From NCBI RefSeq assembly GCF_900129885.1, contig NZ_FQXE01000003.1, forward strand, positions 310,001-374,000: DNA of 64,000 nt. The letters run 5' to 3'. Below are positions 15,976-25,185 of this stretch, piece by piece. This DNA is from Pollutimonas bauzanensis (GTDB taxonomy: Bacteria; Pseudomonadota; Gammaproteobacteria; Burkholderiales; Burkholderiaceae_B). The notes under the pieces were generated by a model, which ran no database searches, was not told the origin of the DNA, and worked only from the letters and a program-made list of their open reading frames with translations. The position numbers were made by a program, and so were the translations under genes. Position 1 is the stretch's first letter. Every line of letters begins with the position of its first letter.

Positions 15976-17823
15976 ATGATGGCAACACTGACAGGGTGCA
16001 AGGTGGTAAGTTCGCATAGCGAGACACAACACGATGAGAGCGTGCAAATGCTGGCAAGTTTTCGCAAGGTTTTGCTGGACAAGGCCTTGACTCCCTTATA
16101 CCAACCTATTGTGAATCTGCAGTCGGGCCAGATCATAGGCTATGAAGGACTGATCCGGGGCCCTTCGGATTCCCCTTTGCATGCCCCCACCAAGCTCTTC
16201 AGCGTGGCCCGCCTGGATGGGAAGACGATAGAGCTCGAACGCCTGTGCCGCCGGATACACATAGACCAATTCCTGGCGCTGGGCCTGGCGGGCAAACTGT
16301 TCCTGAACATGAGTCCCGACGCCTTGATGATGCCCGCCGGCGACGTCGGCGCATCCTTGATGTATTCGCAGATAGTGGGCATGCCCGCCGAGAATATCGT
16401 CATCGAGCTGACCGAGTCCGAGGCGACGTCGAATTACTCCCTGCTGCGCCAGGCCGCCTCGGATTACCGCGGATTCGGCCTGCAAATCGCCATCGACGAC
16501 CTGGGCGAGGGTTTTTCCAGCTTGCGGCGCTGGTCCGAGCTGCGCCCGGAATACGTCAAGATAGACAAATACTTCGTGCAGGGCATCGACAACGACGCGG
16601 TCAAGCGGCAGTTCGTGCGGTCGATTTTCGAGATGGCGCAGCAATCCAGGTCCGAGGTCATCGCCGAAGGCATAGAAACCGAGGCGGAACTCGCGGCGGT
16701 GCTTAGCCTGGGCATCCAGTATGGCCAGGGCTATTTGCTGGCCCGGCCCGCCGCGGCCCCCATGGCCGTGTTGCCGCAGGCAACGCTGCGGCTGCTGGCG
16801 CCGGCTCCCAGCAAGCGGCCGCTGATGAATGACGCCTACAAAAGCGTGGCGACGGCGCGCAAGATCCTGCGTCCGGTGCCCGCCGTCGCCGATACGATCC
16901 TGACCAATGACGTCTACGACATCTTCAAGAAGCAGCCCGAGCTGCAGGTGCTGGCGGTCTTGCGCGAGGGGCTGCCGGTGGGCCTGATACACCGGCTGCG
17001 CATGCTCGATCGCCTGGCGCGCCCTTATCATCGCGAGCTCTATGGCAATAAGCCCTGCGATCAGTTCATCGAGAATCAGCCGCTCATCGTCGACCACCAG
17101 ACCAGCCTGCAGGACCTGGGATACCTGTTCACCGAGGCGAACCCGCATCATCTGTCAGACGGTTTCATCATTACCGAGGAGGGGCGGTTCATAGGCGTGG
17201 GAACGGGCTTTGACCTGATACGCGAAATCACCCAGATGCAGATCCATGCCGCGCGCTATGCCAACCCCTTGACGCAGCTGCCGGGCAATGTTCCCATCAA
17301 CGAACATATCGAGGCCTTGCTGGCGCGCGAAGAGCCCTTCGCCGTATGTTATTGCGACCTGGATCATTTCAAGGCCTTCAACGACTTGTACAGCTATCGC
17401 AAGGGCGACGAGGCCATACAGATAACCGCCAACCTGTTGCGCGAGCACATAGATCCCAATTCGGACTTCGTCGGCCACATAGGCGGCGACGACTTCATCG
17501 TGGTGTTCAAAAGCAGGAACTGGCGCGAGCGCTGCCAGCGGATACTGGACTGCTACTACGCGGCCATGTCGCACCTGTACAAGCCCGTCCATCTGGCGCA
17601 AGGCGGCTACATCGCCGAAAACCGGCAGGGCATCGAGGTCTTTCACGGGCTGATCAGCATTTCGCTGGGCGTCGTCGAAGTCAACATGGCCTTGCCGTAT
17701 TCCAGCCATCACATCGCCGAGTTCGCCGCCCTGGCCAAGAGCGAAGCCAAGAAGATTTCCGGCAATTCGCTGTTTGTCGAACGGCGCTCGCTGTTGGGAG
17801 CCCTGCCGGCGCAGGATGGCTGA
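15976..17823 (+). CDS. EAL - CBS pair - GGDEF (GGDDF) c-di-GMP protein
   Basis: A 615-residue cytoplasmic protein. The N-terminal EAL phosphodiesterase-type domain covers about 30-270, with YEGLIRGP in place of EALLR, ELTESEAT and IDDLGEGFSSL. The middle segment (about 310-430) looks like a CBS-domain pair with LAVLREGLPVGLIHR. The C-terminal GGDEF-type domain has CDLDHFKAFND and IGGDDFIVVF, a conservative GGDEF to GGDDF change. This EAL-CBS-GGDEF order occurs in a known family of bifunctional or sensory c-di-GMP proteins; activity of either domain is not certain. No transmembrane segments are visible. The start may be the ATG at 16048 (GAGAGCG upstream) rather than 15976. It is divergent from gph. 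Confidence 0.85.
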   Translation: MMATLTGCKVVSSHSETQHDESVQMLASFRKVLLDKALTPLYQPIVNLQSGQIIGYEGLIRGPSDSPLHAPTKLFSVARLDGKTIELERLCRRIHIDQFLALGLAGKLFLNMSPDALMMPAGDVGASLMYSQIVGMPAENIVIELTESEATSNYSLLRQAASDYRGFGLQIAIDDLGEGFSSLRRWSELRPEYVKIDKYFVQGIDNDAVKRQFVRSIFEMAQQSRSEVIAEGIETEAELAAVLSLGIQYGQGYLLARPAAAPMAVLPQATLRLLAPAPSKRPLMNDAYKSVATARKILRPVPAVADTILTNDVYDIFKKQPELQVLAVLREGLPVGLIHRLRMLDRLARPYHRELYGNKPCDQFIENQPLIVDHQTSLQDLGYLFTEANPHHLSDGFIITEEGRFIGVGTGFDLIREITQMQIHAARYANPLTQLPGNVPINEHIEALLAREEPFAVCYCDLDHFKAFNDLYSYRKGDEAIQITANLLREHIDPNSDFVGHIGGDDFIVVFKSRNWRERCQRILDCYYAAMSHLYKPVHLAQGGYIAENRQGIEVFHGLISISLGVVEVNMALPYSSHHIAEFAALAKSEAKKISGNSLFVERRSLLGALPAQDG

Positions 17824-17850
17824 AGCAAGCGGGCTGGCCGGCCGGCGCGC

Positions 17851-18552
17851 CTAAACGGAAAGGGATTCGCCCTTGGCGATCCCGGCGCGCAGCGCATCGA
17901 TGACGGCTTTGTAGTCGGGATGGCCGAAGATGGCGGTTCCGGCGACAAAGGTGTCGGCGCCGGCCGCGCGTATGGCGGCGATATTGTCGACCTTGACCCC
18001 GCCGTCCACTTCCAGCGCGATGCTTTGCCCCCCGGCGTTGACCCAGGCGTCGATCTTGCGGCGCGCCTGCGCAAGCTTGGGCAGCGTGCCCGGTATGAAT
18101 TGCTGCCCGCCGAAGCCGGGGTTGATCGACATGATCAGCACCACATCCAGCTTGTCCATGACATAGTCCATCCAGTCCAGCGACGTGGCGGGGTTGAACA
18201 CCAGCCCCGCCTGGCAGCCGTGGTCCCTGATCAGCGACAAGGTCCGGTCGGGGTGGCGCGACGCTTCCGGATGGAAAGTAATAATATTGGCGCCTGCCTT
18301 GGCAAATTGCGGGATAATGGCGTCAACGGGCTCGATCATCAGATGCACGTCTATGGGCGCTTCGGTATGGGGCCGCAAGGCGGAGCAGACCATGGGGCCC
18401 ATCGTCAGATTCGGCACGTAGTGGTTGTCCATTACATCGAAATGGATCCAGTCGGCGCCGCTGGCAACGACGTTCTTTACTTCTTCGCCCAATCGGGCGA
18501 AGTCGGCCGCCAGCAGGCTGGGGGCGATACGGGTAGGTTGAGTCAATGGCAT
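17851..18552 (-). CDS. rpe: Ribulose-phosphate 3-epimerase
   Basis: Interconverts ribulose-5-phosphate and xylulose-5-phosphate in the pentose phosphate pathway. From the ATG at 18552 it has 233 residues. Blocks in order are [34 protein letters not shown] (metal-binding His and Asp), [36 protein letters not shown] and [12 protein letters not shown] with [13 protein letters not shown]. The open frame extends 16 codons upstream, but those residues are hydrophobic and atypical for this enzyme. It is convergent with the EAL-GGDEF gene and divergent from apaG. Confidence 0.96.
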   Translation of the reverse strand: MPLTQPTRIAPSLLAADFARLGEEVKNVVASGADWIHFDVMDNHYVPNLTMGPMVCSALRPHTEAPIDVHLMIEPVDAIIPQFAKAGANIITFHPEASRHPDRTLSLIRDHGCQAGLVFNPATSLDWMDYVMDKLDVVLIMSINPGFGGQQFIPGTLPKLAQARRKIDAWVNAGGQSIALEVDGGVKVDNIAAIRAAGADTFVAGTAIFGHPDYKAVIDALRAGIAKGESLSV

Positions 18553-18712
18553 GGGAGTACACCGGTTGTTAAACAAGAACCAAAGCAGCGAATATGCCAT
18601 TATTGCAGGTTAGCGCCGACTTTCCTTTCAAGGGTGGCCTGAATGCGCCCCGCGCGGGCTCGTCCGGCCCGTTCCCGGATATCGCGGCGGCCATCTCATC
18701 TGGAACCTGGAC

Positions 18713-19087
18713 ATGAAACCTTACGACATTGCAGTCACCGTCACCCCGCAGTACCTGCCCGAGCAATCCGAACCCAATGAGCAGCAGTTCGTGTTCGCCT
18801 ATACCGTGCGCATCACCAACAAGGGCGAGCATGCCGCGCAGGTGATCAGCCGCCACTGGATCATCACCGACGGCCAGCAGCATACCCAGGAGGTGCGCGG
18901 CCTGGGCGTGGTCGGGCAGCAGCCTTTGCTGGGCCCGGGGGAAACCTTCGAATACACCAGCGGCTGTCCCCTGCCCACGCCGGTGGGCACCATGCGCGGC
19001 ACTTATCACTGCGTCGGCGAAAATGGCGTTCCGTTCGAGGTGCCCATCCAGGAATTCGTCCTTGCAATGCCGCGCACTCTGCATTAA
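18713..19087 (+). CDS. apaG: ApaG family protein
   Basis: A 124-residue single-domain protein of the ApaG (DUF525) fold, a small fibronectin-III-like beta sandwich. Conserved stretches are VFAYTVRITNKGEHAAQVISRHWIITD, VRGLGVVGQQPLLGPGE and FEYTSGCPLPTPVGTMRGTY. E. coli and Salmonella ApaG has been linked to magnesium and cobalt resistance and to Ap4A metabolism, but the biochemical role is not settled. The gene is followed after 19 bases by mltA and heads a four-gene rightward run. Confidence 0.95.
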   Translation: MKPYDIAVTVTPQYLPEQSEPNEQQFVFAYTVRITNKGEHAAQVISRHWIITDGQQHTQEVRGLGVVGQQPLLGPGETFEYTSGCPLPTPVGTMRGTYHCVGENGVPFEVPIQEFVLAMPRTLH

Positions 19088-19106
19088 TCCGTAGCCTGGC
19101 CATTTT

Positions 19107-20387
19107 ATGAAAAGAATCCTGCTTTCTTCATTGCTGCTCGCGCTTCTGGCGGCTTGCGGCACCGCGCCGCGGGCGCCTTCGCCCGAAACCGCCGCCCCCG
19201 CCGAAAACATCGCCGAACAGCCGCTGCGCGTGCCGGCGCTGGAATCCATGCGCGACACCACGCCCCGCGCGCTGGCGGGCAAGTTCCAGCAGGCATCCTG
19301 GGCCGGTTTGCCCGGCTGGCAGAATGACGGCCTGGATCATGTCTGGAAAGCGTTCATCAATAATTGCAAGGGCCTCATGCGGCCGGTCTCCGGGTCTCTT
19401 GCCATGCAGGCGCGCGCTACGCCGCGCGCGTGGCAGCCGGTGTGCGCGGCCGCGGCCCAGTCCGGGCTGGCCGCCGATACCGCCACAGGGCCCGCCGTTC
19501 GCCAGTTTCTGCAGGCCCAGCTGCAGCCCTGGCGTCTGCTCGATGCGGGCGGCAAGCCCGCGCAGAATACCGTGACGGGCTACTACGAACCGCTGGTGTG
19601 CGCTTCGCGCAAGCGCCAGGGCGCCTATCAATGGCCTTTGTATGCCGCTCCCGCCGATCTGCTTACCATAGACCTGGGAACGGTCTACCCCGAGCTTGCC
19701 GGCAAGCGGGTGCGCGGCAAACTGGCGGGCAAGCGCGTCATACCCTATGACACCCGCGCCGAGATCGCCGCGTCGGCCGAGCGCCAGCCGCCGGCCATCG
19801 TCTGGGTCGACGACCCTGTCGAGGCCTTCTTCCTGCAGGTCCAGGGTTCGGGCCGCGCCTTGCTCGATAACGGCGAAACGATACGGCTGGCCTATGCCGA
19901 TCACAATGGGCGGCCTTATGCGTCCATAGGCCAGTGGCTGGCCAAACAGGGCGAGCTGCCTTTGGCCCAGACCTCCATGCAGAACATCAAGGCCTGGGCC
20001 AAGCGCAATCCGGACCGCGTCCAGCAGATGCTCAACGCCAACCCCGCCATGGTGTTCTTCAACGAAGAGGCCATCACCGACCCCGAGCTCGGGCCCAAGG
20101 GCGCTTACGGCATCCCCCTGCTCGGGCAGCGGGCCGTGGCGGTCGATACGACTTTCGTGCCGCTGGGCACGCCAGTGTATCTGGCCACCGATTATCCGGC
20201 GTCCAGCCAGCGGCTTGAACGCCTTGTATTCGCGCAGGACACCGGCGCGGCCATCAAGGGCGCGGCGCGCACTGATTTTTACTGGGGCTCCGGCGACGAG
20301 GCCGGGGCAATGGCCGGGCGCATGAAGCAGCGCGGCGAAATGTGGCTGTTGTGGCCCAAGCAGGCGGGGGTCCCGTCGGCGCGATGA
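19107..20387 (+). CDS. mltA: Membrane-bound lytic murein transglycosylase A
   Basis: An outer-membrane lipoprotein that cleaves peptidoglycan glycan strands, leaving 1,6-anhydromuropeptides. The 426 residues begin with a lipoprotein signal ending LLAAC (lipidated Cys17). The MltA domain covers about 140-300 (VTGYYEPLV, ASRKRQGAYQWPLY, PAIVWVDDPVEAFFLQVQGSG). The C-terminal 3D domain is AYGIPLLGQRAVAVDTTFVPLGTPVYL and FAQDTGAAIKGAARTDFYWGSG, which carries the catalytic Asp. Its TGA overlaps the ATG of the next gene (ATGA). Confidence 0.96.
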   Translation: MKRILLSSLLLALLAACGTAPRAPSPETAAPAENIAEQPLRVPALESMRDTTPRALAGKFQQASWAGLPGWQNDGLDHVWKAFINNCKGLMRPVSGSLAMQARATPRAWQPVCAAAAQSGLAADTATGPAVRQFLQAQLQPWRLLDAGGKPAQNTVTGYYEPLVCASRKRQGAYQWPLYAAPADLLTIDLGTVYPELAGKRVRGKLAGKRVIPYDTRAEIAASAERQPPAIVWVDDPVEAFFLQVQGSGRALLDNGETIRLAYADHNGRPYASIGQWLAKQGELPLAQTSMQNIKAWAKRNPDRVQQMLNANPAMVFFNEEAITDPELGPKGAYGIPLLGQRAVAVDTTFVPLGTPVYLATDYPASSQRLERLVFAQDTGAAIKGAARTDFYWGSGDEAGAMAGRMKQRGEMWLLWPKQAGVPSAR

Positions 20388-21556
20388 GTAAAGCATCTGT
20401 ACTGGTATGCGGCAGCGGGATCGCCGGCCTGGCCGCGGCGCTCGGGCTGGCCAGGGGGGGCTTCGACACGGCGCTGATCGGTCCGCGGGCGGCGCCCGCG
20501 CCCGCGCCGGACGATGTCTATTGTCCCAGGGTATATGCCATTTCCTGCGCTAGCCAGGCCTTCCTGGCCAGGCTGGGCGTATGGGACATGATGGACGCCC
20601 GCCGCCTGACGGCCGTGGAGGCTATGGAAATCCATGGCGATGGCGGCGGCGCGCTGAACCTGCACGCCTGGCAGGCCGCCCAGCCCGCCCTGGCATGGAT
20701 AGTCGAGTCCAGCGCGATGGAATATGCGCTGCGGCAGGCGGTGCAGGTATTCGGCGTTACCTGGCATGCGGAAAAGTTCCAGCGCCTGGAGTCCGGCATG
20801 GTCTTCACCGATACGGGCCGCGCGCTGAAAGCCGATCTGCTGGTCGGGGCCGATGGCGCCCAGTCCCCGGTGCGCTCGGCCGCGGGCATCCCGCATGAGT
20901 CCAGGCCGTATGGCGACATGGGGCTGGTGGTGCATCTGAACGCCGAGTTGCCGCATCAGAACGTGGCGCTGCAGTGGTTTACCGGCGACTCCATCCTGGC
21001 GCTGCTGCCGCTGCCGGATACCGCCGAGGGGCATCAGGTGTCCATGGTGTGGTCCATGCCCGAGTCCATGGCCAAGGAATTGATGGCGCTGCCTGAAGCG
21101 CGGCGCGACGGCGTCCTGGAAACCCGGCTGGCGGCGGCCAGCGGCGGGCGGCTGGGGCGCTTGCGGGTGCGCAGTCCGCTGTTTGGCTTTCCGCTGTTCC
21201 TGGAACATAGCGGCATGGTCGCGCCCGGCGTGGCGCTGGTCAGCGATGCCGCGCATCGCGTCCATCCCCTGGCCGGGCAGGGCCTGAATCTCGGCCTGGC
21301 CGACGTGGAGGAACTATTGCGCGTCCTGGGCGCCAAAGAAGCGTACCGGAAAGCGGGCGACCTGCGCGTATTGCACCGCTATCGGCGGGCGCGCGCCGAA
21401 CCCCTGTTGGCCATGCGTGTCGCTACCGATGGTTTGCATCGCCTGTTTGCGGCGCAAGCCGCGCCAGTGGCCTGGGCCCGCAACGCAGGCATGCAGTGCG
21501 CCGACCGCCTGCCGTTCATCAAGCGCTTTCTCATCGGCGGCGCGTCGGGGCAATGA
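20384..21556 (+). CDS. UbiH/UbiF/VisC-family FAD-dependent hydroxylase
   Basis: A 390-residue flavoprotein monooxygenase of the COQ6/UbiH group, probably hydroxylating an aromatic ring in ubiquinone synthesis. The dinucleotide-binding fold is VLVCGSGIAGLAAALGLARGG near the N-terminus. The middle DG motif reads ADLLVGADGAQSPVRSAAGI. The second FAD motif is GVALVSDAAHRVHPLAGQGLNLGLADVEEL. The usual GD in GDAAH is SD here, a minor change. The start was taken at the ATG (20384) overlapping the mltA stop; an ATG 14 codons upstream lies inside mltA. Which ring position it hydroxylates cannot be told from sequence. Confidence 0.92.
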   Translation: MSKASVLVCGSGIAGLAAALGLARGGFDTALIGPRAAPAPAPDDVYCPRVYAISCASQAFLARLGVWDMMDARRLTAVEAMEIHGDGGGALNLHAWQAAQPALAWIVESSAMEYALRQAVQVFGVTWHAEKFQRLESGMVFTDTGRALKADLLVGADGAQSPVRSAAGIPHESRPYGDMGLVVHLNAELPHQNVALQWFTGDSILALLPLPDTAEGHQVSMVWSMPESMAKELMALPEARRDGVLETRLAAASGGRLGRLRVRSPLFGFPLFLEHSGMVAPGVALVSDAAHRVHPLAGQGLNLGLADVEELLRVLGAKEAYRKAGDLRVLHRYRRARAEPLLAMRVATDGLHRLFAAQAAPVAWARNAGMQCADRLPFIKRFLIGGASGQ

Positions 21557-21560
21557 AGCA

Positions 21561-21592
21561 GCCGGATTGGCGCCGCAGGCGCGCAGTCCGGC
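21561..21592 (+). terminator. Imperfect hairpin between the hydroxylase and dsbC
   Basis: GCCGGA with an inner GGCGCC, then GGCGC and TCCGGC, form an imperfect stem-loop shortly after the hydroxylase stop. No T-run follows, so terminator function is uncertain; read-through into dsbC is possible. Confidence 0.35.
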
Positions 21593-21623
21593 ATCAATGG
21601 CGAATTAATCAGGAGTTTTTTTT

Positions 21624-22397
21624 ATGCGTTCGAGTTTCACCGGCCTGCTGGCCACAGCCTTGCTTGCCAGCCTGCCCTTCGTCGGCGGCCCTGCGCATGC
21701 CGACGCCCGGGTGCTGTCGACCCGCGGCAGCGACGCGGCGCCGCCCGCCGAGGTGCTGTCCACCGAAAGCATACGCAAGGGCTTTGCGCAGCGCTTTCCG
21801 GGCATAGATATCACCGATGTGAAGCCCACCCCGTTCCCCGGCCTGTTCGAAGTGCAGATAGGCATGGACCTGCTGTATACCGATGCCAAGGTGGACTACA
21901 TACTGCAGGGCTCGCTGGTGGACGCCAGGTCGCGCACTGATTTGACCGCGCAGCGCCTGGAACAGCTGGCCCAGGTTTCTTTCTCGGCCTTGCCGCTGCA
22001 GCTCGCCGTCAAGCAGGTAAAAGGCAGCGGCGCCCGTAAAATGGCGATATTCGAGGATCCGAATTGCGGCTATTGCAAACGCCTGCACCAGACCTTGAAA
22101 GGCATCGACGACACCACTATTTATACCTTCCTGTTCCCCATCCTGTCGCCCGATTCGGAGGTGAAGGCGCGCAATATCTGGTGCGCCAAGGACCAGGCGG
22201 CCGCCTGGCGCGGCTGGATGCTGGACGGCAGGACGCCGCCCGACGCCGATTGCGAAACGCCTGTCGAAACCGTGCTGGCCCTGGGCAAGAAGCTGATGGT
22301 GCAGGGAACGCCCGCGATCATTTTCGCCGACGGCAGCCGGGTCAATGGCGCGTTGCCGCTGGATGCCTTGCAAAAGAAGCTGGACGCCTTGAACTGA
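21624..22397 (+). CDS. dsbC: Thiol:disulfide isomerase DsbC/DsbG family
   Basis: A periplasmic disulfide isomerase of 257 residues. A Sec signal peptide ends near residue 26 (GPAHA). The N-terminal dimerisation region (about 45-100) has FEVQIGMDLLYTDAKVDYILQGSLVD. The thioredoxin fold holds the active site CGYC at 148-151 in FEDPNCGYCKRLH, with the cis-proline segment QGTPAIIFADG. A second cysteine pair lies near 188 and 210-215. A CGYC active site matches DsbC rather than DsbG. AGGAG precedes the ATG. It is convergent with the GGDEF-EAL gene, with only three bases between the stops. Confidence 0.93.
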   Translation: MRSSFTGLLATALLASLPFVGGPAHADARVLSTRGSDAAPPAEVLSTESIRKGFAQRFPGIDITDVKPTPFPGLFEVQIGMDLLYTDAKVDYILQGSLVDARSRTDLTAQRLEQLAQVSFSALPLQLAVKQVKGSGARKMAIFEDPNCGYCKRLHQTLKGIDDTTIYTFLFPILSPDSEVKARNIWCAKDQAAAWRGWMLDGRTPPDADCETPVETVLALGKKLMVQGTPAIIFADGSRVNGALPLDALQKKLDALN

Positions 22398-22400
22398 GCG

Positions 22401-24968
22401 CTACGGCGGGTCCGCAGGGCTGGCGGTGTGCCGCAGCAGGGCGGTGAACTCGCCTGCCGGCACGGGCCTGCTGAAGAAATAGCCCTGGTAGTTGTCGCAG
22501 CCCAGTTTTTTCAGGGCCTCGAGCTGTTCCAGGGTTTCGACGCCTTCGGCGGTCACGGCGAGACGCAATGACTTGGCCATGGCGATGATCGCGGTCACAA
22601 TGGCGGCGTCATCGGCTTCCGATGTAAGCCCCTTCACGAACGACTGGTCGACCTTCAATATGCTTACCGGCAATTGCTTCAGATAGGCCAGGCTGGAGTA
22701 GCCGGTGCCGAAGTCGTCGATGGCCAGATGCACGCCCATGTCGTGTATGTCGCCAAGCAGGCGGATCGCGCTGGCGGCGTTTTCCATGATGGCGCTTTCC
22801 GTGACTTCCAGTTCCAGGTGTTCCGGGCGCAGCCCGGTGTCGGCCAGGATTTGCCGCAGGCGTTCGCGCAGGTCGCCCTGGCGGAACTGGCGCGGCGATA
22901 AATTGACGGCCATGATCATCGGCGGCAACCCCAGCCGTTGCCAGCGCATCGCCTGGGCGCATGCGCTGCGCAAGACCCATTCGCCTATCGGGACGATCAG
23001 GCCGCTTTCTTCGGCCAGGGGTATGAATTGCGCGGGCGAAATCATGCCGCGCTCGGCGCTGTTCCAGCGGATCAGCGCCTCGGCGCCGATGATTTCCCCG
23101 GTCCGCATCGATACCTTGGGCTGGTAGTGCAGTATCAGTTCGTTCCTGGCGATGGCGTGGTGCAGCTGATTGCGCATTTCCAGCCTCTCGGAGGCCCGCG
23201 CCTCCAGCGCCGGCGAGTAGTGCGCGTAAGTGTTGCGTCCTACGGACTTGGCCTGGTACATGGCGATGTCGGCGATCCGCAACAGTGTCTCGCCGTCGTC
23301 GCTGTCGTCGGGATAGACGCTGATGCCTATGCTGGCCGTAAGGAAGATTTCCCTGCCCGCCGCATTGACCGGCGCCTGGAAGCAGCCCTTCAGCCGGTCC
23401 GCGGCGGCGGTGATCTCTGACCTGGCCGATATGTTTTCCAGCACCAGCACGAACTCGTCGCCGCCCACGCGGGCAATGATATCGACATCCGGCATGGCGT
23501 CTTTCAATAACAGGGCCACGGTCCTGAGCGCTTCGTCGCCGGTCCGGTGGCCCAGCGTATCGTTGATTTCCTTGAACCCGTCGAGCTCGAGGTAGAGCAG
23601 CGCCAGGGACCGCGCGTTGTCGTTGGCCTGCAATAAGGCTTGCGCCAGCTTGTCCAACAACAGACCGCGGTTGGGAAGGCCGGTCAGCGCGTCACGCGTC
23701 GCCAGATAGATCAGCCGCTCATCGATTTTCTTTTGCTCGGTGATGTCCTCGGATATCCCCAGCAGGTATTTCGGCTGTCCGTCGGCGTCCAGCAAGGCGA
23801 GTTTTTTGGTGTGCAATATCCTTTCCTCGCCCGATTTGATGACGATGGATTCGTCCCGCGCCACCAATGCGCCCAGTCCCTGCAGGGCTTCGCGATCCTT
23901 GGCGACGAAGTGGTCGGCCTGCTCGGGAGGGAAAAGGTCATAATCGGTCTTGCCTATGATGTCTTCCTCCCTGAAGCCGGTAAGCGCCTCGCCGGCCGGG
24001 TTCAGGCTGGCAAAGCGCAGGCTCTGCGCTTCTTTGATGAACACCATGCTGGGCATGTGGCTGACGATCAGCTCCAGGAATTCCTGGCTGCGGCGCACTT
24101 CGCTGGTCGTGCGCAGGGCCGCAATGGCAAATGACACGTCATTGGCGATTTCGGTCAATAGCCGGATTTCCGCGGAACCGAATGCCTGCGGATCGGTGGA
24201 AAAGATGCCCAGCGCCCCGATGATTCTGTTCTCCACCTGTAGCGGCAGCCCGATGGCCGAAGCGCAGCCCCGCGCAGCGGCCTCTGTGCGCCACGGCGAC
24301 CGGCCGCTATCGGCCGCAAGGTCCTGGAAAACCTGCGGACTGCCCAGGCGGATCGCCTTGGCGACCGGCCCCGCGTCGGGATGGGGGCTATCCCAGTCCG
24401 CGGGGCCGAAGCTGGACAGGAGTTCGCCGCCGGCGCCGGAATCCGCCTGGGCGAGCAGGGCGCCGGATGGTTCGCCGGGAGCGTAGCCTACCCATGCCAG
24501 CTCGTAGCCGCCAATTTCCCGGACCACGCGGCAGATGTCCTGCAAGAGGCCTTCTTCGGTGTACGCGCGCAGCATGGCGCTGCTGGTGGCGCTGCGCACG
24601 GCCTGCACACGCCCTATCCGCAGCAGGGCTTCGCGCTGGTGCTGCAGCTGTTCGGCCATGTTGTCCAGCCGGCGCGCCAGGACGCCCACTTCGCCGCCGC
24701 TGCCGCCCAGGCCCGTGCGGACGCTCAGGTCGCTCTGGCCCAATTGCGCCGCCTTGCTGTTGAGCTCGCCTATCGGCCTCAATACCAGCCAGTTGCCCAG
24801 CGACCACAACGCGGCGAGGGCCGATAGCGACCCCGCGGCGACCACCAGGAAATCGCGGGCGCCGCGGTACTCGAGGAAAGCCAGCATGGCGATGGCCGGC
24901 AGCGACGCCGCCAGAATCAGCAGCAGCAAGCGGGTACGAAGTCCGACCGACGATAAACATAGCCGCAT
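22401..24968 (-). CDS. Membrane GGDEF-EAL protein with HAMP-like, GAF and PAS domains
   Basis: An 855-residue inner-membrane c-di-GMP protein. Two N-terminal hydrophobic segments (about 10-30 and 40-60) have almost no periplasmic loop between them. A HAMP-like linker follows (RPIGELNSKAAQLGQ), then a GAF domain (about 130-290), a PAS domain (about 300-420, with DITEQKKIDERL at its end), and a GGDEF domain with an intact ARVGGDEFVLV. The EAL domain is intact (GAEALIRWN, ELEVTESAIMEN, AIDDFGTGYSSLAYL, KVDQSFVKGL). Both catalytic motifs look functional, so it could make or degrade c-di-GMP. The missing sensory periplasmic domain suggests it senses within the membrane or through GAF and PAS. It is divergent from the Fur-box operon. 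Confidence 0.93.
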   Translation of the reverse strand: MRLCLSSVGLRTRLLLLILAASLPAIAMLAFLEYRGARDFLVVAAGSLSALAALWSLGNWLVLRPIGELNSKAAQLGQSDLSVRTGLGGSGGEVGVLARRLDNMAEQLQHQREALLRIGRVQAVRSATSSAMLRAYTEEGLLQDICRVVREIGGYELAWVGYAPGEPSGALLAQADSGAGGELLSSFGPADWDSPHPDAGPVAKAIRLGSPQVFQDLAADSGRSPWRTEAAARGCASAIGLPLQVENRIIGALGIFSTDPQAFGSAEIRLLTEIANDVSFAIAALRTTSEVRRSQEFLELIVSHMPSMVFIKEAQSLRFASLNPAGEALTGFREEDIIGKTDYDLFPPEQADHFVAKDREALQGLGALVARDESIVIKSGEERILHTKKLALLDADGQPKYLLGISEDITEQKKIDERLIYLATRDALTGLPNRGLLLDKLAQALLQANDNARSLALLYLELDGFKEINDTLGHRTGDEALRTVALLLKDAMPDVDIIARVGGDEFVLVLENISARSEITAAADRLKGCFQAPVNAAGREIFLTASIGISVYPDDSDDGETLLRIADIAMYQAKSVGRNTYAHYSPALEARASERLEMRNQLHHAIARNELILHYQPKVSMRTGEIIGAEALIRWNSAERGMISPAQFIPLAEESGLIVPIGEWVLRSACAQAMRWQRLGLPPMIMAVNLSPRQFRQGDLRERLRQILADTGLRPEHLELEVTESAIMENAASAIRLLGDIHDMGVHLAIDDFGTGYSSLAYLKQLPVSILKVDQSFVKGLTSEADDAAIVTAIIAMAKSLRLAVTAEGVETLEQLEALKKLGCDNYQGYFFSRPVPAGEFTALLRHTASPADPP

Positions 24969-25125
24969 AAGGTTTATTTTTGATTATCAATTTCAGCGGC
25001 CCGGTTTTGAGGTGCCGTCTATCTCGCTGGAATTTACCACAGTGGAAAACAAGAAACGAATGTTTTTTTTATGATGGCTGGCGCGCCCGGTTCTCGTCTG
25101 GATACACTTTATTTTTGCCGATTCT

Positions 25126-25144
25126 AATGATAACCATTATCATT
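25126..25144 (+). promoter_or_regulatory. Fur box
   Basis: AATGATAACCATTATCATT is a 19-bp sequence close to the Fur consensus of paired GATAAT hexamers. It lies 42 bases upstream of the PepSY-protein start and predicts repression of the iron-uptake operon by Fe(II)-Fur. Confidence 0.88.
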
Positions 25145-25185
25145 CGTTTTCGTTTTTTATCAGGAATGGCCGGCCGGGCGAGTTT

